A stretch of 64,000 bases of DNA from Phaeoceros laevis. Lineage: Eukaryota; Anthocerotophyta; Anthocerotopsida; Notothyladales. Positions 9,640-20,966 of this stretch are shown here, piece by piece. Under the pieces are notes generated by a model. That model was not told the origin of the DNA, ran no database searches, and saw nothing but the letters and a program-made list of their open reading frames with translations. Location: contig JBNGIQ010008455.1 of NCBI GenBank assembly GCA_049999765.1, forward strand, positions 1 to 64,000, given 5' to 3'. Made by a program: the position numbers and the translations under genes. Every line of letters begins with the position of its first letter. Within the stretch, counting starts at the first letter, position 1.

Positions 9640-10291
9640 GTAAGTGCAAGCAGATTTATGGACAAATCAGTCCAGTACAATGGCTTTTCTTTTAGCAGGA
9701 ATTTGCCTCGATGGGAGTGCCAGGTATCTTTGCACTCTTGTTTGGCAACCTGACGAGGCAGCTGTGCCGCAAGCAGAACAACCTATCCATGAATCGAACT
9801 TCAGTTTTGACTACACTGATCATGAAGCAAGCAGAAATAGGTGACATACCTCTACTCTGTGTGTTAGATGAGGCACAAAGTGTGAATGGATATCTCCAGG
9901 AAGATTTCTACTGGGTAGCGGAGATCAGGCCAAAGTCTATGCTTGCCCACTAGTGCAAGCCCTTCAAGAGTCCAACAACATTTCTTCTTGTGTATTATTA
10001 GGGATAGCCACCTCACTTCTCTCAGTGGTGCCGTTGTTGGAGTCAAAGGTAGTGAAGAAGGTTGAGGTGAATGTTTTTTCTGAGTTTGTTGGGTTTGAGG
10101 AAAGGAGCTCCATGGACGTTTCCATTAGCAGCTATCAAGATCTTCCTCATGATTTCAAAGAATTTGCTTTCAGCTACTTTCGTGGGAGGTACAAGAGCAT
10201 AGCAAAGGCTCAAGAATGTTGTGTGCTTAGCACAAAGGACCCACATGTTTTCTTTCCTACTTTTGCAAGGGGTATGAAGCTCACACCTTGA
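9640..10291 (+). pseudogene. Decayed P-loop NTPase-like remnant (DEAQ motif)
   Basis: One frame reads GDIPLLCVLDEAQSVNGYLQ, a Walker-B-like block, and stops at 9951. A shifted frame continues at once with LVQALQESNNISSCVLLGIATSLLSVV, then EFVGFEERSSMDVSISSYQD and YFRGRYKSIA, ending at 10291. The order (hydrophobic strand plus DEAQ, then a GTxxSL-like block, then an RGR segment) resembles uncharacterised P-loop NTPases found near effector-like domains in some plants and fungi. The break between the halves means at least one frameshift. I see no convincing Walker A motif upstream. Treat as a remnant of low certainty. Confidence 0.3.
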
Positions 10292-11909
10292 CAAAAGAAT
10301 TTCATATGTAGAGCAAAAAATAGTGCTTGTGATAGTGCAGTGGACTATATCTAGAAACATGTGAATAGTTTTTTGAACCGTAAGTTTGTAACGACACACA
10401 ATATATATCCCGTGTGCATGTGGATACATTCAACTTGCACCAGACTATCCATTAGTTGGAGTTAGTAGAAAAGGAATTACAGATCAAACGTCTAGGAAGC
10501 AACCCTTGTAAGGCTGCCACAATTGCCATCTTCCATCAAGAAACAACCTTTGATGCAACAGATGCTTTAGCACTTGAAGCCCAGGTCACTAGGTGTCACG
10601 ATATCTTGTGGCTCAAGCCTATGTAACTTTAGAATATTGTTGATAAGACTGAAGACTATGTCATCTAACATAAACCTTCAATTGCAATTGCATATCCGAT
10701 GTGAAGAACACCCGATGCAGGGCTGTTAAAGTGGGCTTGTTAAAGTGGGCTTGGGGTACTCCAAGAAAATGCTAAGGTACACAAACTCCAAGCATATTTC
10801 TTTCAAAAGAAGACTCAGACCAGCATAACCCTATAGTGTCCTGCTTAATAATGCTTAAAACATTAGCTATGGCGGGATAGTTTCTACAAAACCTTTGATC
10901 TTGGAAGGTAGGTACTAACGATAAGTAGCGCCAAGAACTAGTAGACTGACGATGGGCCCCCTCACGAACTCAGCATACATGTATATATACATCGTAGGAT
11001 GTTGGAGTCAAGGCACAGTAATTATTGTTAGTTTTTCTCCTCCCCCGAAGAAACTCAATGCAATTGGAACTCAACCGACCATCTAGAAACATTGAAACAG
11101 TAAAGGAACGCATGTATCGAGAAATAGAAACAATTCCTCATATGGAACTCCAGGAGGAGGGTGGAGAGCCAACACAAGGAGTCCTAGTGTCCCTTGTGTC
11201 AGCGTCATCAAACTAATACAAAATACGGCATGTGCATTCTCACCTTTGAGAATCCTCTGCTCTCTTCTCACCAGCAAACCTTCCTGATGTACCCCTTTCC
11301 ACCGTAGTGTCGAGCTGTCTCACGCCCCAGCAGATGCAGCTGCAAAAAAATTCATTATACATCGTGTCTGGTTGTGTCTTACTAAATGATTGTACTACTA
11401 GACAACACCTCCGGCTGCTATCTCTAATTCGGATGCGAATGCCCATGGTAAGGGATTCCTAATCATGGGTCCTAACAAACGCAAGACTAGTGGACGTGGA
11501 GGAGGTGCTCAAAAAGCGGATTTGTTCCTTGGGCTCTTACGTGGTGAATTCGAAGCGACTTGGCTTGTGGGTAGTGGCCGTCAGGACGTGTTGTGTTCGA
11601 ATCCAAGTGTTGTCCTACTGGGTACAAGGCTAAGAGGCCAAGGCAAGAAGATGGTTTGGTGGGCGGTTTGATTGCAAGTTCCCTGGACAGAGCCGACAAA
11701 CTTGCATAGTCATGGTGGATTTGCACTCCAAGTAGACAGCTGCAGCTGCAGAAGCTTTTGGAGTTATTGCCAAACAAGATGAAAAGCTCCACTGACGTTC
11801 CTTAGCGTTTGCAACTGAACTCTAGCATACCCTCTTTTCATCTCACGAAAAAAAAGTAAGCAATTGTTGGTGAAGCAGCCTAGCACCAACTTCCCTACCA
11901 GTTTAGCCT
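10292..11909. other. Repeat-like, AT-rich intergenic stretch
   Basis: No supported gene. A short open frame at 11465-11671 (plus, starts MGPNKRKTSGRGGG) has a basic, glycine-rich start and might be an upstream exon of the gene ending at 12508, but I cannot join them with confidence. Confidence 0.35.
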
Positions 11910-12508
11910 AAGGATGTTACACAAGCTTCAAAAGCATATACGTGTCATGTAGCATAATACCAAACGTTGTGAAACATCCTTCGCCCTTAGACAACCGGAA
12001 GTGTTTGCAAGCAGCCTTCAGCTCCTTGGCCCTCGGTGAAAATGCGTTCCCCAAACACCGGTCCCATAAATATGGGTGTGGTTGTTTGGTACCACTCATC
12101 CCAGAAAAATTGCACTCCCCTTACATCACTCTTGCTACTCTCAAAATGGGTCGCAAAATCGAAACCGATTTAATTAAGTTCTTAGCAAACGACATAGTCG
12201 AACTTTTATCGAACTTCATCCCCGCAGAGGACCTACGTACGTACCCAGCTGCTTTAATTGCAGATGGCCTTCGGAAGAATAAGGATATCAAGGGGATTGC
12301 TAGCACTTCCCAAATTGAGTCAGCGTCGCCACCAAAACGTCAAAGTAAATGTGAAAATTTGCTCATGAATTTGTATTGAACTAGACGTGTGATCTCAAAG
12401 ATTCTGATTTTTTCTTGACTTTGATAATCAGGGGATGGATCGGGACATGGAACAAAACGCAAAGCACCTGAACCACCCAAGGCAATGGCAAAAAGGAAAA
12501 AAAAATGA
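11910..12508 (+). CDS. Small unknown protein with a basic C-terminal tail, last two exons
   Basis: An open stretch from about 11910 reads to CCACCAAAACGTCAAA, followed by a good donor (GTAAATG, from about 12344). The intron ends TTTGATAATCAG at 12431. The next exon keeps frame and gives DGSGHGTKRKAPEPPKAMAKRKKK and a stop near 12508. That tail is a plausible bipartite nuclear localisation signal. The upstream part includes DLIKFLANDIVELLSNFIPAEDL, likely helical. I do not recognise the family; the start is unknown (no in-frame ATG was found near the acceptor side). The neighbouring DNA is repeat-rich, so it may belong to a mobile element. Confidence 0.35.
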
Positions 12509-13054
12509 TAATATGTAGAGATCCTAGAGTTAGATCCTAGAGGAGTCTTTATTACATCATGCTCGATGGGTCCTAAAGGTCCTCACTAAGCACGTAATAT
12601 AGTTCTTCTTCTTCTCACTAATCTCATTAACAATTTGGTTAGCAGTTTATGCCCTAACGCACATGCTACGGATTTTTTTACTAGTTATAGCAATTTAGAA
12701 TTTATCTTACCACTTCATGATGAAGTAGCTTCTGAGTGGCTCATACCTTACGAACTTGACTATTATTTGCACGGCACACTACACTTGTTCTATTGGTGTA
12801 AAATTTCTAAGCACATGAGCTGATTCAGCTCCCTATTATCCTCCTCGACATGGAGCCATAACTTCCTCAAATAGAATACACACAGAGGAATTACGTTGAA
12901 CGTTAATGGATCACTGAACATTAATGGATTTAGGATTTATTAAAATTTTCTTTACTAATTACTAAATAGATTGGGTAAAGAGGACATCTCTTTGGTTGTT
13001 GGATTCACTATTCCAGCGTCCACCACTATCAACGTGCAATCGATCATGGATATA

Positions 13055-13308
13055 TCGCTTTGACCTTACGCTTTACATTGGAGTGACATGTAATACAGTA
13101 TGATGGATACTACCCTGTCAGCCCCCCCTCACAGCATTCAACCATCACACTGGTCGATCGATTGAATGCCATCACACTGGTCGATCCATTTCGCTTTGAC
13201 CTTACGCTTTACCCCCAGTGACATGTAATACGGTCGTAATATGGTCATACAAGTATGACTGATACTACCCTGTCAGCCCCCTCACGGCATTCGACCATCA
13301 CACTGGTC
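13055..13308. repeat. Diverged direct repeat, two units
   Basis: The unit 13055-13155 (begins TCGCTTTGACCTTACGC) recurs at 13191-13308. The shared order is TCGCTTTGACCTTACGC, GTGACATGTAATAC, GATACTACCCTGTCAGCCCC and CCATCACACTGGTC, with a short insertion in the second unit. Confidence 0.85.
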
Positions 13309-13405
13309 TGCATCATGCTTTCACTAGAATGCCCAGCATGATGCAGACTCATACGTAGCCAATTTTACAAGGCAGAGGGCACTATAGTGAAAGCGTGATG
13401 CAGAC
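13306..13405. repeat. Inverted repeat (potential hairpin), 21-bp arms
   Basis: The arm 13306-13326 (GTCTGCATCATGC...) and the arm 13385-13405 are inverted with 20 of 21 positions matching. A partial third inverted copy (AGCATGATGCAGAC, 13335-13348) sits inside. The structure begins at the last bases of the direct repeat. Confidence 0.85.
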
Positions 13406-14749
13406 CCGTGTGCATCCCATGATCGCAAACGTGAAGGGGCTTATGGGTGGGGGGGTGGGGGGGGGGGGGCATAAAACAGCTTAGAATGTTCCAACCAGCT
13501 GTAGAAACGAATACAAAACTTGAGCTTTACAGGTAGCTTCATATTTTGGCCCCACTCTTAGCACAGGAATTTGTTGGCAGTGCACTACACTCTTACAGGT
13601 GGAAGTGAGATTAGAATCCACGCTGGGCCACACTTACTGGATTCCTGTTTACAGAGTGAGTAGATTAGATCTGATATGATGAGACTCTACGCTAGCGCTC
13701 CAGCTGCAATTTGCCACTGTACTGTGCCCGGAAGTAGCTTCTTCCCTGGCAATCACTTGGGGCATGACATGACATGACCTCTGCGAGGTGAGAGCCTTCA
13801 AGGGCATGCTACAGCCTCACGATTATTTTTTGAGTCAAGCAACAGCGAGAGATCAAAAGACTGGCTGTCTGGTGCTCACAGGTTGGCCCACGACATAGAC
13901 TCGAAATGGCACCCTTTACAGGTCACTCCTGAATCGTGAGTACCGGTGCCAGCTCAATGCTGGGAAGGCTCTGTAACTGCTGTTGCCTGGACTGAGTTTC
14001 TTCCTTCGCTGAACTACAGATAGACGACATATCTATGGTGGTGGTTGTGTGAAAACCTCATTGCGTAGAAATGAAGGGGCAGGCTTTTGCCACTGCAGAG
14101 AAATGAAGGGACACCATGCATACACCTGGTTAGCACATGCATTTGCTATGCAGCACCAGTAGGTCCAGACTCCAGGACCAGGCTGTCACGGTCACCCCTT
14201 GGTGACCAGCAGGATTTCACAGTCCCCGGAGCTTAGATTCTGTACAGTGTACAGGCACCTTTGATAGGTCACTGTGGAGGCAACCGCCAGGTCATGTACT
14301 TGTAGAACACATGCGAAACCTGCACCTCTGCAAACCAACAAGGAGGCGTACAGTACATCCAAAGCTGTCGGTGAAAATGCATACAATATCCTGATAACAG
14401 TGATCGTCTACTAAATACATGGAAGCATACACAGCACAGTTGTATGGTTGTGTTGGGACAGCTCTGCTCCAATAGAGAAGCTGCCGTACGATTGGAAATC
14501 TCCAAATGGCAAGTTGCCAACATGGTCTGTTGTTGTAGGAATGTGTGGGGACAACTCATATCCAATAGAGAAGCTCCCGCAGGACTTACAAATGACAAGT
14601 TGCCAACAGGAGTATATGCCATAACTGGGAAAAGACAGATGATATATTACAAAATGAAAGGGAATGGCACATTTGTGGTGAGGGACGAAGGGGAGAGCCA
14701 GGAGCCAACTCTCTTCGTCCAGTGATCAGCAGCCAATAGGAGCTGCCGC

Positions 14750-17700
14750 TTACGCAGCAATGGCCTCGTCCTCTTGGGTTGCGTCAGCAGGGGGATTGGT
14801 AACCACAAGGTTGCGATCCCCGTACACATTGTCCACACGGCCAGTGGTGGGCCAGAACTTGGAGGCCCGCACCCAGGAGGCAGGGAAAGCTGCCAGCTCC
14901 CTCGAGTAAGGCCGGTTCCAGTCATCAGACAAGACAACTGACGCCGGATGTGGAGCGCCCTTCAACACGTTCACGCGATTGTCCACCACCCCATCTTCAA
15001 TCCCCCTGATCTCCTTCCTAATGGCAATCATGGCGCTGCAGAACCTGTCCAGCTCGGCCTTGCTCTCGCTCTCCGTTGGCTCAATCATGAGAGTCCCAGG
15101 AACAGGCCATGACATGGTGGGAGCATGGTAGCCGTAGTCGATGAGCCTCTTGGCAACGTCCTCCGGCTCGATGCCTGCAGTGCTCTTGAACTCCCGCAGG
15201 TCGACGATGAACTCGTGGGCGCAAGTCCCGTTCTCTCCCCTGTACAGCACCTGGTAGTACTCATCCAGACGGAAGGCCATGTAGTTGGCATTCAAGATGG
15301 CGATCTTGGAAGCATCTGTCAGCCCCTTGGATCCCATCATAGCAATGTAGGCATACGAGATGGGCAGGATGAGTGCTGAGCCGAAAGGAGCCGCTGAGAT
15401 GGTCCCCAAAGGCTTCAACTCTCCTTCCGGAAGAGGATACCCAGCAGTGGAAACGACAGGGTGGGAAGGCAAGAAAGATGCCAAGTGCTTCTTCACTCCA
15501 ATAGGACCCATTCCAGGGCCCCCTCCTCCATGGGGGATGCAGAACGTCTTGTGCAGATTCAAGTGGCACACATCTGCTCCAATGTGCCCTGGGCTGGTGA
15601 GACCCACCTGCGCATTCATGTTGGCTCCGTCCATGTACACTTGCCCGCCGTTCTCATGAATGATTTTGCAAATCTCGTCCACTCCGTTCTCGTAGACACC
15701 GTGTGTGGACGGGTAAGTGATCATCAGAGCGGCAAGGTGATCCTTGTGTGCCTCAGCTGCTCTCTTCAGCTCAGCTATATCAACATTCCCCTTGGAATCT
15801 GTACCAACCGCCACAATCTTCATGCCGCACATGGCTGCACTGGCAGGGTTGGTTCCGTGGGCAGACACTGGAATGATGCACACGTCCCTGTGGTGATCAC
15901 CTCTGGACTGGTGGTAAGCACGAATAACCATGAGCCCAGCGTACTCCCCTGCTGCTCCGGCATTCGGCTGGAAAGAGACAGAGTCGAACCCGGTGATCTC
16001 TGCCAGCCAGTCTCCCAGGTTCCTGAACAACTCCTCGTACCCCTCAGTCTGCTCCTTTGGCGCAAACGGGTGAATGTTTGCCAACTCGGGCCATGTGATG
16101 GGAATCATCTCCGAAGTGGCATTCAGCTTCATCGTACAAGACCCCAGAGGAATCATGCTGTGGCACAAGGACAGGTCCTTGGCCTGCAGTCTGCTGATGT
16201 ACCTGAGAAGCTCGTGCTCGGAGTGGTACGAGTTGAAGATGGGGTGCGAGAGGAAGGGACTGTCACGCTCCCACTGCTTGGAAATCCTCGACTCCACAGC
16301 CGGGGCAATGGACTCGGCAGAGAAATCCAGAGACTTGCCCCCCGCAAAAATTTTGAAAAGCTCGTCCACATCCTCCAATGTGGTGGTCTCATCAAACGCC
16401 ACCGTGATGGTCTTGGAATCCAAAACCCGCAGATTGACCCCCTGCTTGGCAGCACTGTCCCCAATCTTGGCCGCATCCGCCACCGACACTCTGACAGTGT
16501 CAAAAAACGGAGCCGAGGTGCTCTCGGTGCCCGGCAATTTGGACACCCCAGCGGCAAACACTGCCGCCAGCCCGTGGATCCTCTCCGCAATCACCCTGAG
16601 CCCCTCCGGCCCGTGGTAGACAGCGTACATGGCCGCCATGTTGGCCAGCAAGGCCTGGGCAGTGCAGATGTTGCTGGTGGCCTTGTCCCTCCGGATGTGC
16701 TGCTCCCTGGTCTGCATAGCCATCCGCAGGGCGGGCTTCCCAGCGGAATCGATGCTCACACCGATGATCCGGCCGGGCATCAACCGCTTGTACTCCTGGG
16801 AGGTGGCCAGGAAGGCGGCGTGCGGCCCTCCGTAGCCCATGGGAACCCCGAACCGCTGAGCGGAACCGATCACCATGTCCGCTCCCAGCTCCCCCGGGGG
16901 CTTGAGCAGGGTGAGGGCCAGCAGGTCGGTGGCCATCACCACCTTCACCCCGTGAGCGTGCGCGTTTTTGATGAAATCCGCGTAATCCACCAGCTCCCCG
17001 TCGGTGGCAGGGTACTGCACCAGCACTCCGCACACATCCTTGGAGCTGTAGTCGAACTCCGCCAGCTGCGCCACCTTGACGCTCATCCCCAGCCCCTCCG
17101 CCCGGGTGATGCACACGGCTATGGTCTGGGGATGGCAGTTGGCCGCCACCACAAACGTCTTCTTCTTGCCCCGGGCAATGTTGCTGCACATTCCCATGGC
17201 CTCCGCCGCAGCCGTGGCCTCGTCCAGCAGGGACGCATTGGACATAGGCATGGCCGTGAGATCGGTGACCAGAGTCTGGAAATTGAGCAGGGACTCCAGC
17301 CTCCCCTGCGCAATCTCCGCCTGGTAGGGCGTGTACTGCGTGTACCACCCCGGGTTCTCAAGAATGTTGCGAAGGATGACGCCCGGGGTGAAGGTGTTGT
17401 AGTACCCCATCCCGATGTAGGACTTGGCCACCTTGTTCTTGGAGGCCAGGCCCTTGAGGTGCGCCAGCAGCTGCGACTCCGTGAGGCCGCCATCAAACTT
17501 GCTCAGCTTCATCTCCGGCCGCCTGATGCTCGCCGGCACGGTGGCATCCACCAGCGCATCCAGGGAGGGAAACCCCACTGCCTCCGCCATCCGCTGCCGC
17601 TCCTCCTCCGTGGGGCTGTTGTGCCGCCGCGCGAAGGTGTCACTCGGCTTCAGCGCCTCCAGCGACACGCTCCTCACCCCGCACCACATCTCCGGGGCCG

Positions 17701-17815
17701 CCATCCTCCGCGCAGCAGCAGCGGCAGCACCGACCACCATCCCCGGCCTTCCCACTCCCCGTGGCAGCAGCAGCGGCACCCCAGCGCCTCGGGAGGAGGC
17801 GGAGGAGGAGGCCAT
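14750..17815 (-). CDS. GLDP: Glycine decarboxylase P-protein, mitochondrial, uninterrupted frame
   Basis: A single 1,021-residue frame without introns encodes the full P-protein of the glycine cleavage system (EC 1.4.4.2). This PLP enzyme decarboxylates glycine and passes the aminomethyl group to the lipoyl arm of H-protein in mitochondria, the core step of photorespiration. The first roughly 50 residues are Arg/Ala/Ser-rich without acids until late, as in a mitochondrial presequence. Mature-type sequence begins at [15 protein letters not shown]. The N-terminal half holds [16 protein letters not shown] and [15 protein letters not shown]. The PLP lysine is K756 in [18 protein letters not shown]. 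The [13 protein letters not shown] block follows SLCHSMIPL. The length matches the family (about 1,030-1,050). The frame remains open toward the 400-base N gap at 17831, so the true start could be a little further upstream. Confidence 0.97.
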   Translation of the reverse strand: MASSSASSRGAGVPLLLPRGVGRPGMVVGAAAAAARRMAAPEMWCGVRSVSLEALKPSDTFARRHNSPTEEERQRMAEAVGFPSLDALVDATVPASIRRPEMKLSKFDGGLTESQLLAHLKGLASKNKVAKSYIGMGYYNTFTPGVILRNILENPGWYTQYTPYQAEIAQGRLESLLNFQTLVTDLTAMPMSNASLLDEATAAAEAMGMCSNIARGKKKTFVVAANCHPQTIAVCITRAEGLGMSVKVAQLAEFDYSSKDVCGVLVQYPATDGELVDYADFIKNAHAHGVKVVMATDLLALTLLKPPGELGADMVIGSAQRFGVPMGYGGPHAAFLATSQEYKRLMPGRIIGVSIDSAGKPALRMAMQTREQHIRRDKATSNICTAQALLANMAAMYAVYHGPEGLRVIAERIHGLAAVFAAGVSKLPGTESTSAPFFDTVRVSVADAAKIGDSAAKQGVNLRVLDSKTITVAFDETTTLEDVDELFKIFAGGKSLDFSAESIAPAVESRISKQWERDSPFLSHPIFNSYHSEHELLRYISRLQAKDLSLCHSMIPLGSCTMKLNATSEMIPITWPELANIHPFAPKEQTEGYEELFRNLGDWLAEITGFDSVSFQPNAGAAGEYAGLMVIRAYHQSRGDHHRDVCIIPVSAHGTNPASAAMCGMKIVAVGTDSKGNVDIAELKRAAEAHKDHLAALMITYPSTHGVYENGVDEICKIIHENGGQVYMDGANMNAQVGLTSPGHIGADVCHLNLHKTFCIPHGGGGPGMGPIGVKKHLASFLPSHPVVSTAGYPLPEGELKPLGTISAAPFGSALILPISYAYIAMMGSKGLTDASKIAILNANYMAFRLDEYYQVLYRGENGTCAHEFIVDLREFKSTAGIEPEDVAKRLIDYGYHAPTMSWPVPGTLMIEPTESESKAELDRFCSAMIAIRKEIRGIEDGVVDNRVNVLKGAPHPASVVLSDDWNRPYSRELAAFPASWVRASKFWPTTGRVDNVYGDRNLVVTNPPADATQEDEAIAA

Positions 17816-17830
17816 CTCCCTGGCCCCGGC

Positions 17831-18230
17831 NNNNNNNNNNNNNNNNNNNNNNNNNNNNNNNNNNNNNNNNNNNNNNNNNNNNNNNNNNNNNNNNNNNNNN
17901 NNNNNNNNNNNNNNNNNNNNNNNNNNNNNNNNNNNNNNNNNNNNNNNNNNNNNNNNNNNNNNNNNNNNNNNNNNNNNNNNNNNNNNNNNNNNNNNNNNNN
18001 NNNNNNNNNNNNNNNNNNNNNNNNNNNNNNNNNNNNNNNNNNNNNNNNNNNNNNNNNNNNNNNNNNNNNNNNNNNNNNNNNNNNNNNNNNNNNNNNNNNN
18101 NNNNNNNNNNNNNNNNNNNNNNNNNNNNNNNNNNNNNNNNNNNNNNNNNNNNNNNNNNNNNNNNNNNNNNNNNNNNNNNNNNNNNNNNNNNNNNNNNNNN
18201 NNNNNNNNNNNNNNNNNNNNNNNNNNNNNN
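17831..18230. other. Assembly gap, 400 N
   Basis: This gap begins 16 bases upstream of the chosen P-protein ATG and hides its 5' leader and core promoter. Confidence 1.
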
Positions 18231-19247
18231 GGAGGAGTCCCAAGTGCTACCGACAGTAAAGCCCTGAGGCCTTGTTCAGTGTAGCGCTGCTTTTTAACAT
18301 CCTCGCCAACAACTCTCCCTCCCCTCTCTCTCTCCTACCCGTGTTCCCAGGGGCCACTCAGATCCTAGCCCTTCAATCGCGACTATCTCACAAATCCAAT
18401 TTTGGCTTCCAAGCTCTGATGCACTGTAGGTAGCCTAACTGCTAACTCTTTCTGTCCCTACCATACCCCTCACCGCATAATTCAGCTATGGTAAAATTTG
18501 GGAGACATGTTTGTGTGAAGAAGGCACCCTTCTCCTGTGTTCACTACATTAACCTGTTCATTGAGCCAAAGCCCCTAATAATGTTTCACACTTCTTCCAC
18601 ATGGCTGTACCACCTTCCAAGTTACACTTTGTGTTAGCAAGAATGCTGCCGTGGCCGGTAGTGTGCATTGCCAGTCACATAGCTACTATAGTAGCAACTT
18701 TATTCCAACTACAGCCTCCACTCGTAGTGGTAAATATGGACAATAGCATGTATTCCATGCCAAGTGTATATCTCCTTTGGTGTACAAGTGGTAAATATAG
18801 ACAATAGCACGTATTCCATGATGAGTGTATATCTCCTTTGGTGTGAAGCTTTCCATGGTTTGTATTTTCTTTCTTGTCACATGTGCACATGTGGGCAGAA
18901 CTCACATTCTAGCTGCAGTTGGGATCCTTTATTGGGTTAAAAAATGAAGTGCGTTTTTGCCATGCGGCAGACTCCTCGATACCTTACTCATGAGTCATGA
19001 TGCTGCAGGTGGGCGGATGTCAGCAAGGAGAATGAAGTGGTTGGGAGGAGCCCGAATATGCCGGCCGCCAGCATGGAGAATCGCAGTGCGCACATTGGCC
19101 CGCGGGATAGCTAGCCCGGTGCTGAGCACGAAAACCAATCTACAACAAGAGGAATTACGGAGCTTGTCGAGGAGAATTAGAATTAGAATATTATGTGTGG
19201 GCGTGGGAATGTTTTTGGGGCTGTCAGTGGCCCACCCACCCACCCTA
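18231..19247. other. Intergenic between two gaps
   Basis: This is the distal upstream flank of the P-protein gene plus unassigned DNA. It holds the 61-bp tandem repeat at 18727-18848. I found no supported gene. Confidence 0.4.
18727..18848. repeat. Tandem duplication of a 61-bp unit
   Basis: 18727-18787 and 18788-18848 are near-identical units beginning GTGGTAAATAT and containing GTGTATATCTCCTTTGGTGT. Confidence 0.9.
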
Positions 19248-19347
19248 NNNNNNNNNNNNNNNNNNNNNNNNNNNNNNNNNNNNNNNNNNNNNNNNNNNNN
19301 NNNNNNNNNNNNNNNNNNNNNNNNNNNNNNNNNNNNNNNNNNNNNNN
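19248..19347. other. Assembly gap, 100 N
   Basis: The round size suggests a placeholder for unknown length. Any open frame crossing it is not meaningful. Confidence 1.
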
Positions 19348-19792
19348 GCCCAGCACTGGAGAGGTACAGTACGCAACCGCGCGTGTAACTGGCCAGTTGT
19401 GCCTCGCCTTGTGGCTCGGCTGGCACCGCAAGCCAGAGCCAGCAACTACCGCCTGCCTGTTTATAAAGCCGGCGGGATAAGTAACAAGCACCGCCACCCA
19501 TTTTCGCACAGGATCTGACAAGGATTGCCAAGTTGCCCCGTACAGCGATTCGCCGTAAGCGCCCGCCACGCAGCTTTTCCACGCCAGATCGCGGGTTCCA
19601 TTCCCACTCATCAATTACGTGGTGCGGCCTTGGCCGGAGAACGAGAGGCATCGTCCCCGAGTCGGCAATTGGTTGGTGTCCCGAGTGAATATCCGAGCCA
19701 AGCTCTGCTTGAGTTTGTGCAACCGCACTCCGGACCAGGACTCCAAGTGCCGTGGCAGCGGGAATCCTCGAATGACACAGTTTGTAACTCCC

Positions 19793-19890
19793 CATTTCAA
19801 GCCACAGATTACAGTTCTGGCATAGCATTTTTTCGAAGCACTGGCCTACGCTAACCTGCACTGCTCAGGTTTGAGGCGCCTTGCAGTTGC
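19793..19890. repeat. Dispersed repeat, copy 2
   Basis: This is the partner of 6679-6779. It lies within the roughly 300 bases of copy A that copy B lacks, so it may be part of an insertion. Confidence 0.7.
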
Positions 19891-20966
19891 TGCTTGCCTC
19901 CTCGGTCCCGGAAGAAATGATGGAACAGCCCTAGAATGATACTAGGTACTAGAGCACATTCTGCGTGATGGGAAATCCCATAATGTTTCTGGTGACTGTC
20001 GCCCCCACATCCGAGTGTCATCCCAGTGTTAGCAACAACACCTGCAAGCCTTGAATACTGTACTGGTCCTCTTGCAAAGCCGAAATGATGCCCTTCTGAA
20101 CGGTTTCTACCTCCTAAGGTTGAGAGCTCAGTGTAGCCCACGAGCAGCAGGAATCTCCCACATTCTGCAAATACACTACTCAACGAAAAGAAAGCCAGGG
20201 GGCACCGGGAGGCAATTTAATGCACTCATTAGCTGGGCCTACAGGTGCGCAGTCCTTCAGGAGGGAGACTTTTGCAAGCAGCACGCCTGGGCTCAACAGT
20301 CAGTCCTCTCTTGAAAACGGTGCCACTGTCGAGAAAAAAACAGTATGACCTCTGCACTACAACCAATGGAAAAACTCCTCTCCCACACTATGTTCAGTCC
20401 AAGCTTTACCCATCACCAATGTCCAGCTACATTTGCCCGCATGCAAACTTGTCTCCATGTCAAACACACAAATTTGGTGCAAAAGCTTAGCACATTCTGT
20501 AGAATCAATGTAGAGTGCTTTGCATCTGTCTGCCAGCACCGATTCCAGAAAAGCTGCCCATTTTTGCTCCTGCCTCAAGATTTATCCAGTCAAGCCCTAG
20601 TGACAAAGCCTGACATAGAAAACTCATGAACTCCTTGGCACCCAGAATTCGCCTCCTGCACGCAGGACTTGAGCCTTGGATGAGCCGGGGATTACACCTG
20701 AGCCTAGGGAAGTGCAGGGAGAGTCGATGGACTGATAACATCCAATAGGCTGTAACCTTGATCACCTGCTGCAAGGTCACCTCTCCCAAGAAAGCCAAGT
20801 AGGAGTTCAAACCCTGTAACTGCTGCTCAAATCGGCTTCAAACGGCCACCTTCTCCCAAAGCTGCCAACAATCCAAAACTTCAAGCGTACACTTCCTCCA
20901 TCTGGAAGGTTGCTATGGCTCAGCAGCCTCATTCGGCTTCATGGTAAACAGGCTGATGCAGTGGAA

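Larger units (their letters stand above)
12509..14440. other. Gene-free, repeat-bearing stretch
   Basis: This contains the diverged 100-bp direct repeat at 13055-13308, the inverted repeat at 13306-13405 and a G-rich run at about 13,449-13,470. Frames are short and unrecognisable. Confidence 0.5.

Noticed and set aside
16500-17348. Minus-strand 282-residue open frame
   Set aside because: Alternate frame of the GC-rich P-protein gene with repetitive Gly/Ala/Val translation.
15461-18259. Very long plus-strand open frame of more than 900 codons
   Set aside because: It is the antisense shadow of the P-protein gene extended through the 400-N gap. Its translation has no family features, and the minus strand is a perfect P-protein.
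19550-19620. tRNA-derived SINE suggested by a GGGTTCCATTCCC box-B-like stretch
   Set aside because: No matching A box at the right distance and no poly-A or repeat structure; the motif match is weak.
18995-19861. Minus-strand open frame crossing the 100-N gap
   Set aside because: Open only because N cannot encode a stop; no protein features on either side.
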